From JASSUD01 sp031963225 (lineage in GTDB: Bacteria > Pseudomonadota > Gammaproteobacteria > Burkholderiales > Burkholderiaceae): DNA of 64,000 bases. The translations under genes and the position numbers were made by a program. Location: positions 1 through 64,000 of the forward strand of contig JASSUD010000006.1 in NCBI GenBank assembly GCA_031963225.1, read 5' to 3'. Below are positions 1 through 8,083 of this stretch, in pieces (the stretch's first letter is position 1; the number at the start of each line of letters is the position of its first letter). The notes under the pieces were generated by a model. It did no database searches. It saw only the letters and a program-made list of their open reading frames with translations, and was not told the origin of the DNA.

Positions 1-39
1 CATGAACAGGCTATCTTTTGGCTTAAGTTAGCGCGCATG
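1..39. mobile_element. end of a MITE-like element inserted in a REP
   Basis: These 39 bases are the exact reverse complement of bases 26778-26816, the left end of the complete 122-bp element further right. The outer end here (GCGCGCATG) abuts GGGTTCGTACC, the same point inside the REP unit that the complete copy entered. The rest of this copy lies before the window. Confidence 0.7.
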
Positions 40-250
40 GGGTTCGTACCTCACCCCAACCTACCGAGATGCACATGTAAAAGGGTTCGATTAACCCCAA
101 AAAAGGCAAAGAACGGTAGGTTGGTGGTGACGAAGGAACCCCAACATGCAGGCCACGGCGTCTTTGATGACCAGCTTACGAAATCTCAAAAATAAATATT
201 AAAAGTCAGTGGCACGCATGTTGGGGTTCGTGCCTCACCACCAACCTACC
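40..250. repeat. REP cluster downstream of the HAD phosphatase gene
   Basis: There are three units: a 3' part of a reverse unit at 40-65 (its 5' part was displaced by the MITE), a forward unit at 115-149 and a reverse unit at 216-250. The forward unit reads GTAGGTTGGTGGTGA followed by CGAAGGAACCCCAACATGC. GTTGG(T)GGT can pair with ACCCCAAC, giving a short hairpin behind a GTAG tetranucleotide, the classic REP layout. The 66-to-114 and 150-to-215 spacers are themselves conserved at other clusters. The last unit ends 4 bases before the stop of the HAD gene. Confidence 0.85.
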
Positions 251-254
251 CCAT

Positions 255-956
255 TTAAAACAAATCTAAAATGGGCCAATTTTTTGTAATGGCATGGGCA
301 CGGAGTACTGCATCGGGGTTGGTTGCAACAGGATGTGTCACGTGTTCTAGCAAAGGCAGATCGTTGAGCGAATCGCTATAAAAATACGTTTCGGTGAAAC
401 TGGTCCAGTCTTTTTGCAGTGCTTTAAGCCAGGCAGTAGTGCAGCTTATTTTTCCTTCTCGATAGCTGGGTATGCCCTGAATCTCTCCGGTATAGGCGGC
501 AAAAGGGTCGTCGCCCAACGTAGCTGGCAAAGGGGCAATGAGATGAGGCACACCAAACTCAGCAGCAATGGGGCCTGTGACAAAACGGTTAGTTGCCGTT
601 ACGATGCAGCATAGCGCGCCTTGCGCTTCATGGCGGGCAATAAGTTCGCGCGCGACGGGCTGAATAGTAGGCCGAATTACCGTGTGCATAAATTCTTGGT
701 GCCATGCGTTGAGCTGCTCGCGGGAGTGGCGTGCGAGCGGAGCTAATGCATACCGTAAATAGGCATAGATATCTAAGCAGCCTGCTTGATAATCTTTATA
801 GAAACGTTCATTCGTTTCACTAAAAGACACCTCATCAACAAGCCCTAAACGCACCATAAAACGCCCCCATTCATAGTCGCTATCGAGGGGAAGCAAGGTA
901 TGGTCTAGATCAAATAAAGCTAGAGTGGTGTGGGCTGGTGTGGCAGCAGATGTCAT
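255..956 (-). CDS. HAD-IB family phosphatase (SerB-like)
   Basis: This 233-aa cytoplasmic protein belongs to the haloacid dehalogenase phosphatase superfamily, subfamily IB, related to phosphoserine phosphatase. Motif I DLDHT lies at residues 16-20 (nucleophile D16, acid D18), motif II is the Thr/Ser in IVTATNR (118-124), a motif III lysine is near 169, and motif IV is YSDSLNDLP (193-201) with metal-binding D195 and D199. The start ATG overlaps the stop of hda by four bases (ATGA), so the two are translationally coupled. In Burkholderia the hda-HAD pair usually precedes pcnB; that side lies outside the window. The substrate cannot be read from the sequence. Confidence 0.85.
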   Translation of the reverse strand: MTSAATPAHTTLALFDLDHTLLPLDSDYEWGRFMVRLGLVDEVSFSETNERFYKDYQAGCLDIYAYLRYALAPLARHSREQLNAWHQEFMHTVIRPTIQPVARELIARHEAQGALCCIVTATNRFVTGPIAAEFGVPHLIAPLPATLGDDPFAAYTGEIQGIPSYREGKISCTTAWLKALQKDWTSFTETYFYSDSLNDLPLLEHVTHPVATNPDAVLRAHAITKNWPILDLF

Positions 957-1792
957 GACTCTTCATCCAAACTTACGGGTAAATGGTCTTTAGATTGTTC
1001 TAAAAAGGTGCGCAATAAAGGCCGGGTGATCATGCGGTTTTCTTCGCGTGAAAAACGCTCAAGTGCGTTGAAAATTCCCATAAGATTGGGCATATCGCGC
1101 CTAAAATGCACTAATAAATAGGTACAGACTTCTTCGGCTAGATCGAATCCTCTAGCCTGCGCCGCTTGTTTTAGTGCTGCTATCTTATCTGTGTCGCCAA
1201 TCGGCAGAACTTGGAAGACGCGTCCCCATGCCAAACGGGTGCGTAAATCATCTCGAACGCATAATGCTGCGGGCGGAGCATCGCCCGTTGTGATAAAAGC
1301 ACCGTCTAAGTGGGGCTGATGCGTTTGCTGCGCTTGAAACTGATTAAATAAATGGAAAGCGGCGATTTGCTGCTCTTGTGAAAATTGATGGCAGTCGTCT
1401 AACGCATATAGCACCACTTCTGGATCGAAATTAAAATTGGCTACACTGTTTTTCGGTGTCAAAAAGCGTACGGTCTGCGGTGCAGTGTGCTGACTTAAAG
1501 CTTGAAGCAAGTGGGAGCGCCCCGTACCTCTATCGCCCCACAGGTATACTGTACGCTCATGAAAAGTCAGGCTGCTTTGCTCAGTATGACTACCTATTTT
1601 TGGCACGGTAGTTTGCTCTATTGGAGCCTCTTCCTTTTTTGAATGCTCGAGCAATTGCTTGCCCCACGGAGCGCAAAGGGCATGTAAGTGCGCTAAAAGT
1701 TCCGCATTATCGCCCACTATAAAATGGTCGAAAGTAGCGAGGGATGGAAGGTTGAAATCCAGCAAAAGTTGTCGTGGCCGAGAAGCTTGCAT
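953..1792 (-). CDS. hda: DnaA regulatory inactivator Hda
   Basis: Hda is a DnaA-like AAA+ protein that binds the replication clamp and triggers ATP hydrolysis by DnaA, preventing re-initiation. The 279-aa product starts with a clamp-binding motif (QLLLDF, residues 8-13), carries a P-loop GDRGTGRSH near residues 86-94 and the helical lid end RRDMPNLMG. I start at MQASRPRQ (1792). The frame stays open upstream to 1879, but those 29 codons encode REP flank sequence, the same MHTT-FLNTC string that precedes metX. An acidic/polar insert (about residues 50-75) lies between the N-terminal part and the P-loop and is longer than I expect for Hda. No clear Shine-Dalgarno is visible. Confidence 0.85.
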   Translation of the reverse strand: MQASRPRQLLLDFNLPSLATFDHFIVGDNAELLAHLHALCAPWGKQLLEHSKKEEAPIEQTTVPKIGSHTEQSSLTFHERTVYLWGDRGTGRSHLLQALSQHTAPQTVRFLTPKNSVANFNFDPEVVLYALDDCHQFSQEQQIAAFHLFNQFQAQQTHQPHLDGAFITTGDAPPAALCVRDDLRTRLAWGRVFQVLPIGDTDKIAALKQAAQARGFDLAEEVCTYLLVHFRRDMPNLMGIFNALERFSREENRMITRPLLRTFLEQSKDHLPVSLDEES

Positions 1793-1875
1793 AAAAATAG
1801 TTTTAGTTTGCTTTGTATGTGAGGTACAACACTCAGTGATTGAGCTTACGCAGGTATTTAAGAAGCCAGTGGTAT

Positions 1876-1993
1876 GCATGTTGGGGTTCCTTCGTCACCA
1901 CCAACCTACCGTTCTTTGGTTTTTTTGTGGTTGATTAACCCTTTTACATGGGCCTCTCGGTAGGTTGGTGGTGAGGTACGAACCCCAACATGC
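1876..1993. repeat. REP pair between hda and metX
   Basis: A reverse unit (1876-1910) and a forward unit (1959-1993) face each other across a 48-base spacer. The spacer is the reverse complement, with few changes, of the 66-114 spacer in the first cluster. The pair sits in the divergent hda/metX intergenic region, so any promoters must lie around it. Confidence 0.85.
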
Positions 1994-2136
1994 ATACCAC
2001 CATCTTCTTAAATACCTGCGTAACATCAGCCACTAAATATAAATTCGATCGTACATCGCGTTTCCTAGTTTTGCAGGTATCGCGACGTTCTACACCAAAA
2101 TGCAGGAACTATCTTAAACGGATTTTCAAATATTCG

Positions 2137-3297
2137 ATGACACATGCATCCGTCGGGGCCGTGCACCCGCATACTTTACACTTTAGCGAGCCACTTGCCT
2201 TACAAAGTGGGGGCTTTTTAGTGGGCTATGATTTGGTGATTGAAACCTATGGCACGCTCAATAAAGATCGCTCCAATGCCGTCCTCGTTTGCCATGCACT
2301 TAACGCTTCTCACCATGTTGCTGGATATTACGAGCAAGAGCCTACAGCAATAGGCTGGTGGGACAATATGGTAGGCCCAGGTAAACCTGTAGATACCAAT
2401 CATTTTTTTGTGATCGGGATCAACAATCTTGGATCTTGCTTTGGGTCAACGGGGCCTATGAGTATCAATCCAGAAACAGGGCAACCTTATGGGGCTGATT
2501 TTCCATTTGTCACCGTAGAAGACTGGGTGCATGCTCAAGCACGCGTAGCGGATCACTTTAAGATCGAATGCTTTGCTGCGATTATCGGCGGCAGCTTAGG
2601 GGGTATGCAAGCGCTTGCCTGGAGCGTGTTATATCCCAAGCGTGTACGGCATGCTGCAATTATTGCCTCTACGCCTAAGCTCAGTGCACAAAATATTGCA
2701 TTTAATGAAATTGCACGCAGCGCTATTTTGTCAGACCCTGATTTCCATGGTGGCAATTACTACGCTCACCAGACGAAACCGCGTTGTGGGCTACAGGTCG
2801 CCCGCATGATTGGACATATCACCTATCTATCCAACGATGATCTAGCGACCCGATTCGGAAGGACGCGCCGCGCAAGCGTAGACACAGCGTATCGATTTAG
2901 TTTCGATGCAGAGTTTGAAGTAGAGTCTTATCTGCGCTATCAGGCTGATAAATTTGCTAATTACTTTGATGCCAATACCTATTTGCTCAATACCCGCGCT
3001 CTGGATTATTTCGACCCTGCACGTGACTATGGGGGTGACCTAACCGCAGCGCTCGCTCATACACAAGCAAGTTATCTAATCGTGTCTTTTACCACAGACT
3101 GGCGCTTCTCAAGCGCACGCTCCCGCGAAATGGTGAAAGCCTTGCTCGACCATAAGCGGCAGGTGTCGTATGCCGAGATCGATGCACCTCATGGGCACGA
3201 TGCCTTCCTATTGACTGACCCCCGTTACCACGGTGTAGTACGTGCGTATTTTTTACGTATTACTCAAGAAATTGCACAAGAGACGGACCATGTCTGA
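2137..3297 (+). CDS. metX: homoserine O-acyltransferase MetX
   Basis: MetX transfers an acetyl or succinyl group to homoserine, the first dedicated step of methionine synthesis. The 386-aa product is an alpha/beta hydrolase: the nucleophile elbow is GGSLGGM with Ser153, the catalytic Asp is in the SFTTDWRFS segment, and the His is in PHGHDAF near the C-terminus. The oxyanion region NLGSCFGSTGP and the family motif LNASHH are present. I choose MTHASVGAV at 2137; the open frame upstream to 1990 is REP flank. MetX and MetW overlap by eight bases. In Burkholderiaceae many MetX enzymes are succinyltransferases; which acyl donor is used here cannot be decided by eye. Confidence 0.9.
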   Translation: MTHASVGAVHPHTLHFSEPLALQSGGFLVGYDLVIETYGTLNKDRSNAVLVCHALNASHHVAGYYEQEPTAIGWWDNMVGPGKPVDTNHFFVIGINNLGSCFGSTGPMSINPETGQPYGADFPFVTVEDWVHAQARVADHFKIECFAAIIGGSLGGMQALAWSVLYPKRVRHAAIIASTPKLSAQNIAFNEIARSAILSDPDFHGGNYYAHQTKPRCGLQVARMIGHITYLSNDDLATRFGRTRRASVDTAYRFSFDAEFEVESYLRYQADKFANYFDANTYLLNTRALDYFDPARDYGGDLTAALAHTQASYLIVSFTTDWRFSSARSREMVKALLDHKRQVSYAEIDAPHGHDAFLLTDPRYHGVVRAYFLRITQEIAQETDHV

Positions 3298-3928
3298 TAC
3301 CCCAACCGTACTTCCTACCCACCCCTCAACTCCGATTGATGGCCTGGCTGCACGTGCTGATTTCAAAGAAATGGCGCGCTGGGTAGAGGCAGGCTCTAGC
3401 GTGCTAGATTTAGGATGTGGAGAGGGGGTGCTATTAGCTTGGTTAAACCGAATGTTTGGCGTAAAAGGGTTTGGTATCGAGCTACAAGACGCTGGTGTAT
3501 TGGGCTGTATTGAGAAAGGGGTGCAAGTCGTTCAGCAAGATTTGGAAAATGGACTGCGACTTTTTGAAGATCAGAGTTTTGATTTAGCCATCCTGTCACA
3601 AACGCTGCAAACCATACATCACACCACGGCCATTTTACGAGAGATGGTGCGCGTAGCGCGCAAAGGTATTGTGTCTTTCCCCAATTTTGGGTATTGGCCC
3701 CATCGCCTGGCCGTTTTGAAAGGCCGTATGCCTGTATCAAAATCTTTGCCGTATCAATGGCATAACACGCCCAATGTACGCGTGCTTACCGTGGACGATT
3801 TTGAAGCGCTAGCACCTGAAGTCGGACTCAAAATTCTAGATCGCATAGTGCTGCATGAAGGAAAAATTATCCGATGGGGTGGGAATTGGCGTGCGAGTCT
3901 GGCGGTGTATCACGTAGAAAAAAGTTAA
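3290..3928 (+). CDS. metW: methionine biosynthesis protein MetW
   Basis: This 212-aa protein has a class I SAM-dependent methyltransferase fold. It carries the SAM-binding motif VLDLGCGEGVLL (about residues 37-48), then an acidic residue at the end of strand 2 (GFGIELQD) and the MetW signature around RKGIVSFPNFGYW. MetW is usually encoded directly behind MetX and is required for MetX activity in several proteobacteria. The start at 3290 lies inside the metX stop region (eight-base overlap); the frame is open further upstream only because it runs antiphase through metX. A strong hairpin follows the stop. Confidence 0.88.
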   Translation: MSDTPTVLPTHPSTPIDGLAARADFKEMARWVEAGSSVLDLGCGEGVLLAWLNRMFGVKGFGIELQDAGVLGCIEKGVQVVQQDLENGLRLFEDQSFDLAILSQTLQTIHHTTAILREMVRVARKGIVSFPNFGYWPHRLAVLKGRMPVSKSLPYQWHNTPNVRVLTVDDFEALAPEVGLKILDRIVLHEGKIIRWGGNWRASLAVYHVEKS

Positions 3929-3930
3929 TT

Positions 3931-3987
3931 GCAAGCGAGCCCTGAGGCAACTTTAAGAGTACAGCAAGTACCGCCTCAGGGCCTTGC
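3931..3987 (+). terminator. hairpin after metW
   Basis: GCCCTGAGGC at 3939-3948 pairs perfectly with GCCTCAGGGC at 3973-3982, and GCAAG/CTTGC extend the stem outward with a small bulge. It begins two bases after the metW stop. There is no T-run after the stem, so it is either a weak or Rho-assisted terminator or an mRNA-stabilising structure. Confidence 0.5.
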
Positions 3988-4015
3988 CTATTATGGTGTC
4001 ACCGATGTAAACCTT

Positions 4016-4150
4016 GTAGGTTGGTGGTGAGGCACGAACCCCAACATGCGTGCCATTGACGTCTAATCTTTGCTTTAGATGATTTGTAAGCAGGCTTTCA
4101 GGGAGGCGGTGGTGTGCGTGTTGGGGTTCCTTCGTCACCACCAACCTACC
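4016..4150. repeat. REP pair between metW and ampG
   Basis: A forward unit (4016-4049) and a reverse unit (4116-4150) with a 66-base spacer form the outward-facing arrangement of the composite repeat. The reverse unit ends only 26 bases before the ampG start. Confidence 0.85.
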
Positions 4151-4176
4151 GTTCATCTTTTTCGTTTGGCTATTTA

Positions 4177-5436
4177 ATGACGGTTTCCCATCGATACCGT
4201 GCGTATCTTAATGCTCGCTTTTTGCGCTGCATTTTATTAGGTTTTAGCTCCGGCCTGCCTTTATTTGTGCTCGTCAACTTAGTACAGGCTTGGCTGAGCT
4301 CGGAAGGGGTGGATATTAAAACCATCGGGCTGTTTGCACTGATTCAATTTCCTTATACCTGGAAGTTTCTGTGGGCACCGCTGATGGATCGCTTTACTTT
4401 ACGTTTTGTAAAGTGGGTCCCGGGGCGCCGGCGAGGGTGGGCATTAGTTACACAAATCGCGGTCATGATTGGCATCGCAGCGCTTGGCCAAGTGTCTCCA
4501 AGTTATGCCATGTGGGCGGTGGTAACCGTGGCCCTGGGTCTAGCAGTTAGCAGCGCAAGCCAAGATATCGTGCTCGACGCCTGGCGTAGAGAACAGCTTG
4601 GTGAAGAAGAGCAAGGTTTAGGTGCGGCTATCTATGTCAATGCGTATAAAGTAGCAACGCTTGTGCCAGGCTCTTTATCTTTTATTTTGGCAGACCATTT
4701 GCCATGGTCTATGGTGTTTGCAATAACCGCAATATTTATGCTGCCGGGTTTGCTGTGTACGCTACTCAGCCCCGAACCTGTCGTGGAAGGCTCTCCCCCT
4801 AAAACTTTGCGCGACGCCGTTGTATTGCCTTTTCGTGAATTTATAGCACGTGGAGGATGGAGTCATGCGTGCTGGATTTTAGCCTTTATCTTTTTATATC
4901 GAATTGGCGACAGCATGGCCACATCACTGGCAACGCCTTTTTTCCTGGATATAGGGTTTAGTAAAACGGAAATTGGAACCGTAGCCAAGCTCGGAGGATT
5001 TTGGGCCAGTTTACTAGGAGGGCTCACAGGCGGCGTCCTGTTACTGCGTATTGGAATCGTACGCGGCCTATGGATTTTTGGTTTGGCGCAGTGGTTGGCT
5101 ATTTTTGGATTTATATGGCTAGCAACGCAAGGAGCCCATCTAGTAGGCTTGGCCGTCGTGATGAGCGCAGAGACCTTCAGTGTAGGTTTAGGAATGACTG
5201 CATTTACCGCTTATTTAGCCACCGTTACAGACCGCCGCTATACCGCCACACAATTTGCTTTGTTCACTAGCTTAGCAGCAGTACCACGCACAGTGGCAAA
5301 CTCCTTAACGGGCTATATTGTGGCGTACACGGGATGGTTATATTTTTTCTGTATATGTGCAGCTATTGCTGTGCCGGGCATGCTGCTTTTGACGAAAGTA
5401 GCGCCCTGGAGTAAATCTAAGGAACCGCTCCAATAG
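4177..5436 (+). CDS. ampG: AmpG-family MFS permease
   Basis: AmpG imports anhydro-muropeptides from the periplasm for cell-wall recycling. The 419-aa product is a typical inner-membrane major facilitator protein with about 12 hydrophobic segments. It opens with FLRCILLGFSSGLPLFV, the family's N-terminal signature, and carries the conserved WAPLMDRF and SASQDIVLDAWRRE motifs after the second and fourth segments. I start at MTVSHRYRA (4177); the frame continues into the REP upstream but those codons encode repeat sequence. metX-metW-ampG proximity is, as I recall, common in Burkholderia. Confidence 0.87.
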   Translation: MTVSHRYRAYLNARFLRCILLGFSSGLPLFVLVNLVQAWLSSEGVDIKTIGLFALIQFPYTWKFLWAPLMDRFTLRFVKWVPGRRRGWALVTQIAVMIGIAALGQVSPSYAMWAVVTVALGLAVSSASQDIVLDAWRREQLGEEEQGLGAAIYVNAYKVATLVPGSLSFILADHLPWSMVFAITAIFMLPGLLCTLLSPEPVVEGSPPKTLRDAVVLPFREFIARGGWSHACWILAFIFLYRIGDSMATSLATPFFLDIGFSKTEIGTVAKLGGFWASLLGGLTGGVLLLRIGIVRGLWIFGLAQWLAIFGFIWLATQGAHLVGLAVVMSAETFSVGLGMTAFTAYLATVTDRRYTATQFALFTSLAAVPRTVANSLTGYIVAYTGWLYFFCICAAIAVPGMLLLTKVAPWSKSKEPLQ

Positions 5437-5450
5437 ACTTCTTTCGAAAT

Positions 5451-5581
5451 GGTAGGTTGGTGGTGACGAAGGAACCCCAACATGCACGCCATGGTGTCCT
5501 TGATGACCAGCATACGATTATCTAAAAGCAAAAAAGTCAGCGGTACGCATGTTGGGGTTCCTTCGTCACCACCAACCTACC
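5451..5581. repeat. REP pair after ampG
   Basis: A forward unit (5451-5485) and a reverse unit (5547-5581) are separated by a 61-base spacer that resembles the spacers at 150-215 and 46729-46795. It begins 15 bases after the ampG stop. Confidence 0.85.
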
Positions 5582-5648
5582 GTTTATCCAGCCACTGGCT
5601 GAGAGAAAGGACGCCGTCCGGGGGGCGTCACGTCCTGAGAAAAGATTG

Positions 5649-5680
5649 GTGGTTAAGGGGGTGTTTTCTCCCCCAACCAC
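5649..5680 (-). terminator. hairpin after the 5688-7049 gene
   Basis: GTGGTT..GGGGG at 5649-5661 pairs with CCCCC AACCAC at 5670-5680 around an 8-base loop. It lies directly behind the stop codon of the leftward gene at 5688, fitting an intrinsic terminator, although a T-run on the minus strand is poor. Confidence 0.45.
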
Positions 5681-5687
5681 AGATTTA

Positions 5688-7049
5688 TCAGGCCATATCG
5701 CTTTGTTTACCCGACGCATCTAGCGCTTTTTCATTTAGCTGATTGGGTTGATTAGCAGCCGCTTCTACAAAAGAAATAGTTGGATTATTTTGAGGATTCA
5801 CACTTAATCTTCTCACTACATCAACCTGCGTCTCTTGCATGGCTTTGACCATATTGAAGAGATCGTCTAACTTTTTATTTTGAGCGCTCAGCTGCGCATT
5901 TAATCTGGCGACCTCTATATTATTACCTACTCTGTTTACACCTGACACGGCCATCTCCAAAAATTCATTCAAGGACTTGCTCATTGCATCGAGCTTGTCC
6001 GAGGCTTCTTGCAATCTAGGCCCATAGTGATGGGTATGAAACCAAATACTTATTCTCGCAAGGACAATGACAGCAGCAACTATTGATGCATATAAAATAG
6101 AACCCTGCCAAGCACATAGGCCAATGGTGGGAAGCAGTACTACAAATAAAGAATCTATAGATTTAAGCGAACGTATAAAAACGGGGAAAGTTTCACTAAA
6201 ATTTTTAACCTTTCCCATCAATATCTCGAAGGGGGGGGCTGTCGACGGGTCCTGGTCGCTAAGAAGCGGTGTGGATTCGGATGGGACACCCGCCTCTTCT
6301 TGCGCAACAGCAGATAATACGGCGTGGAGAAACTGGGTTGAATCCAAAAGGCTTTGCTTGGGAGCAGGAATATCCGCTTCAAGCGTAGGATCCACGTGCT
6401 CCAGTCTATAAACAAACTGTTTTTTCTCTTCTTCGGTTAATCTAGACCACTCGTTAGACCAATCCTCCAGCCCAGCCGCTACAAAAGAGCTTGGACCTGG
6501 CACCTTAGCAAGCACGAATGTCTCACAGAACATTTTGCCAAGCGCATTAGCTTTAGCCTGAATGGCTGTCATCTCTTTGCTAAAAAACCATTTGCAAGGA
6601 ACTTTTTTATTTAGCTCTGAGCGCACTTCTGCTATTTCGCTAAAGATGGTTCCAAATTTTGCTAAGGCCTCTTCTGTATCCAGAGCATAGGCTTCTTCCG
6701 ATAGTAAGAAGGTCTGCTCAACAACTTGCGTAGAGCTCTGCAAGTCTAAATTTTCTAAAGAAGCAATTCCTGCCACTTTCCCAAATTGCACTAATAGCGC
6801 TCTAACGCCCTCAGATTGGAGCATCTGATGCATAAGCTGAAAAGAGGCTGCCGAATTTAAATGCGAGAGCGCTTCATGGAGCCTTTCAAACTGCTGCACT
6901 AGCGCTTCTTCAGTATAAATATGAGGGAGGTGCGTTAAATCAGAATCTTTAAGAGAGGGGGAACGCGTGGTAGATGCACTGTACTCAGAGTGGGCTAAAG
7001 GATGGCAATGTTGGGGAAAAGGGGGTACTGCTGTTGTTTCCGACCCCAT
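5688..7049 (-). CDS. membrane/coiled-coil protein of unknown function
   Basis: I do not recognise this 453-aa protein. It has no signal peptide. The first 290 residues are mostly amphipathic helix, with polar, Ser/Pro-rich ends. A hydrophobic pair of segments at about residues 300-338 (LFVVLLPTIGL, then ASIVAAVIVLARI) could form a membrane hairpin. It is followed by a coiled coil of about 70 residues and a polar tail. The start has a good Shine-Dalgarno (CAGGGAG) that lies inside a predicted hairpin. It sits beside the type III secretion operon, and the hairpin-plus-coiled-coil architecture resembles hydrophobic type III translocators or effectors, but this is only an analogy. The protein at 29215 has a similar plan. 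Confidence 0.7.
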   Translation of the reverse strand: MGSETTAVPPFPQHCHPLAHSEYSASTTRSPSLKDSDLTHLPHIYTEEALVQQFERLHEALSHLNSAASFQLMHQMLQSEGVRALLVQFGKVAGIASLENLDLQSSTQVVEQTFLLSEEAYALDTEEALAKFGTIFSEIAEVRSELNKKVPCKWFFSKEMTAIQAKANALGKMFCETFVLAKVPGPSSFVAAGLEDWSNEWSRLTEEEKKQFVYRLEHVDPTLEADIPAPKQSLLDSTQFLHAVLSAVAQEEAGVPSESTPLLSDQDPSTAPPFEILMGKVKNFSETFPVFIRSLKSIDSLFVVLLPTIGLCAWQGSILYASIVAAVIVLARISIWFHTHHYGPRLQEASDKLDAMSKSLNEFLEMAVSGVNRVGNNIEVARLNAQLSAQNKKLDDLFNMVKAMQETQVDVVRRLSVNPQNNPTISFVEAAANQPNQLNEKALDASGKQSDMA

Positions 7050-7052
7050 GAT

Positions 7053-7103
7053 TCAAACTCCCTGCTGTAAACACCCAATGTATTGGGGTTGAAAGGAGTT
7101 TGA
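7053..7103 (-). promoter_or_regulatory. hairpin that can hide the ribosome binding site
   Basis: In the leader of the leftward gene starting at 7049, TCAAACTCC (plus strand 7053-7061) and GGAGTTTGA (7095-7103) are perfect complements, and inside them ACCCAAT/ATTGGGGT (73-79/82-89 of the 7000s) form a second stem. On the transcript the 3' arm contains the GGGAG ribosome binding site, so the fold would block translation. Confidence 0.5.
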
Positions 7104-7190
7104 TTCTTCCTAAAAAAGCAGGGCGCGTGGATAAGGCGAAATACCTATTCCTTGAAAATAAATCCCCTTCCCAACACGCAAACGCGTGCT

Positions 7191-8072
7191 TTACAAACGC
7201 GCTTTTGCCCGAGATAGGGCGAATTTCAGTTTGCCTGAAGTTAACGCTATGCCTGCAAAAATGACCAAACTATCGAAAAACATCGATAGAGTCACCTGTT
7301 CTCCCAAAAAGCAGGCGCTCCATAGGGTGCCGAAAACGGGAACGAGGAAAGTAACCGACATGGCATAAGCCGGGCCAGCACGCCCAACCAGTCGGAAATA
7401 GAAAATATAGGCTATTCCCGTGCATAACACCCCTAAAGTCAGCACCGATAACCATGCTTTATAAGAAATTGGTTCGGTGGGCCATAAGAAGAGGGCAAAG
7501 GGCAGTAAAACCAGCGCAGCAAAGAACTGGCTCCCAAATGCCACTACCCGGGAAGGCACTCCAACTATGTAATGCTTTAAATAGTTAGCTGCAAAACCAT
7601 ACAGTGCAGCTGCGCATAGTGAAGCAGTAATAGCAGGCCACATGTTCTGCGTACTCACGGCCAATTTGCCCCATACCAAAAGCACGACCCCCACTATCCC
7701 TAAAAGCAAGCCCCAAGCCTGCGCGCGCGTTAACGGGATACTTTTCCATGTATAGCCTATCAAGGCCCCCCACAGAGGGGTGGTGGCATTCAAAATGGAG
7801 CTAAACCCTGCGCCCATGGAGAGGGTGGAAAACGCAAAAAGCGAAAATGGGATGGCAGAATTGGCCACACCTACGATACATAGCGGCCAAGCGTATTGCC
7901 GGATTTGTTTCAGTGCACCCGCTTGCCGAAGTACGGGCAGCAGGATTAATGCACCTATTGCCACACGCACAGCAATAAGTGGGATGGGCCCAAACTCTGG
8001 AGCACCTATACGCATAAATAAAAAAGAAGCACCCCAAATGGCGCCCAAAGCAAACAGTTCAAGTACATTCAT
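7191..8072 (-). CDS. EamA/DMT-family permease
   Basis: This 293-aa protein is an inner-membrane drug/metabolite transporter with about ten hydrophobic segments and two EamA repeats. The first repeat starts LFALGAIWGASFLFMR, and the second begins around residues 145-155. The substrate is unknown; family members export amino acids, metabolites or drugs. The ATG at 8072 is preceded by AGAGGATACGAAA, a good ribosome binding site that overlaps the end of sctU. The gene is therefore probably the last cistron of the type III secretion transcript, although it has no known role in secretion. Confidence 0.85.
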   Translation of the reverse strand: MNVLELFALGAIWGASFLFMRIGAPEFGPIPLIAVRVAIGALILLPVLRQAGALKQIRQYAWPLCIVGVANSAIPFSLFAFSTLSMGAGFSSILNATTPLWGALIGYTWKSIPLTRAQAWGLLLGIVGVVLLVWGKLAVSTQNMWPAITASLCAAALYGFAANYLKHYIVGVPSRVVAFGSQFFAALVLLPFALFLWPTEPISYKAWLSVLTLGVLCTGIAYIFYFRLVGRAGPAYAMSVTFLVPVFGTLWSACFLGEQVTLSMFFDSLVIFAGIALTSGKLKFALSRAKARL

Positions 8073-8083
8073 TTTCGTATCCT

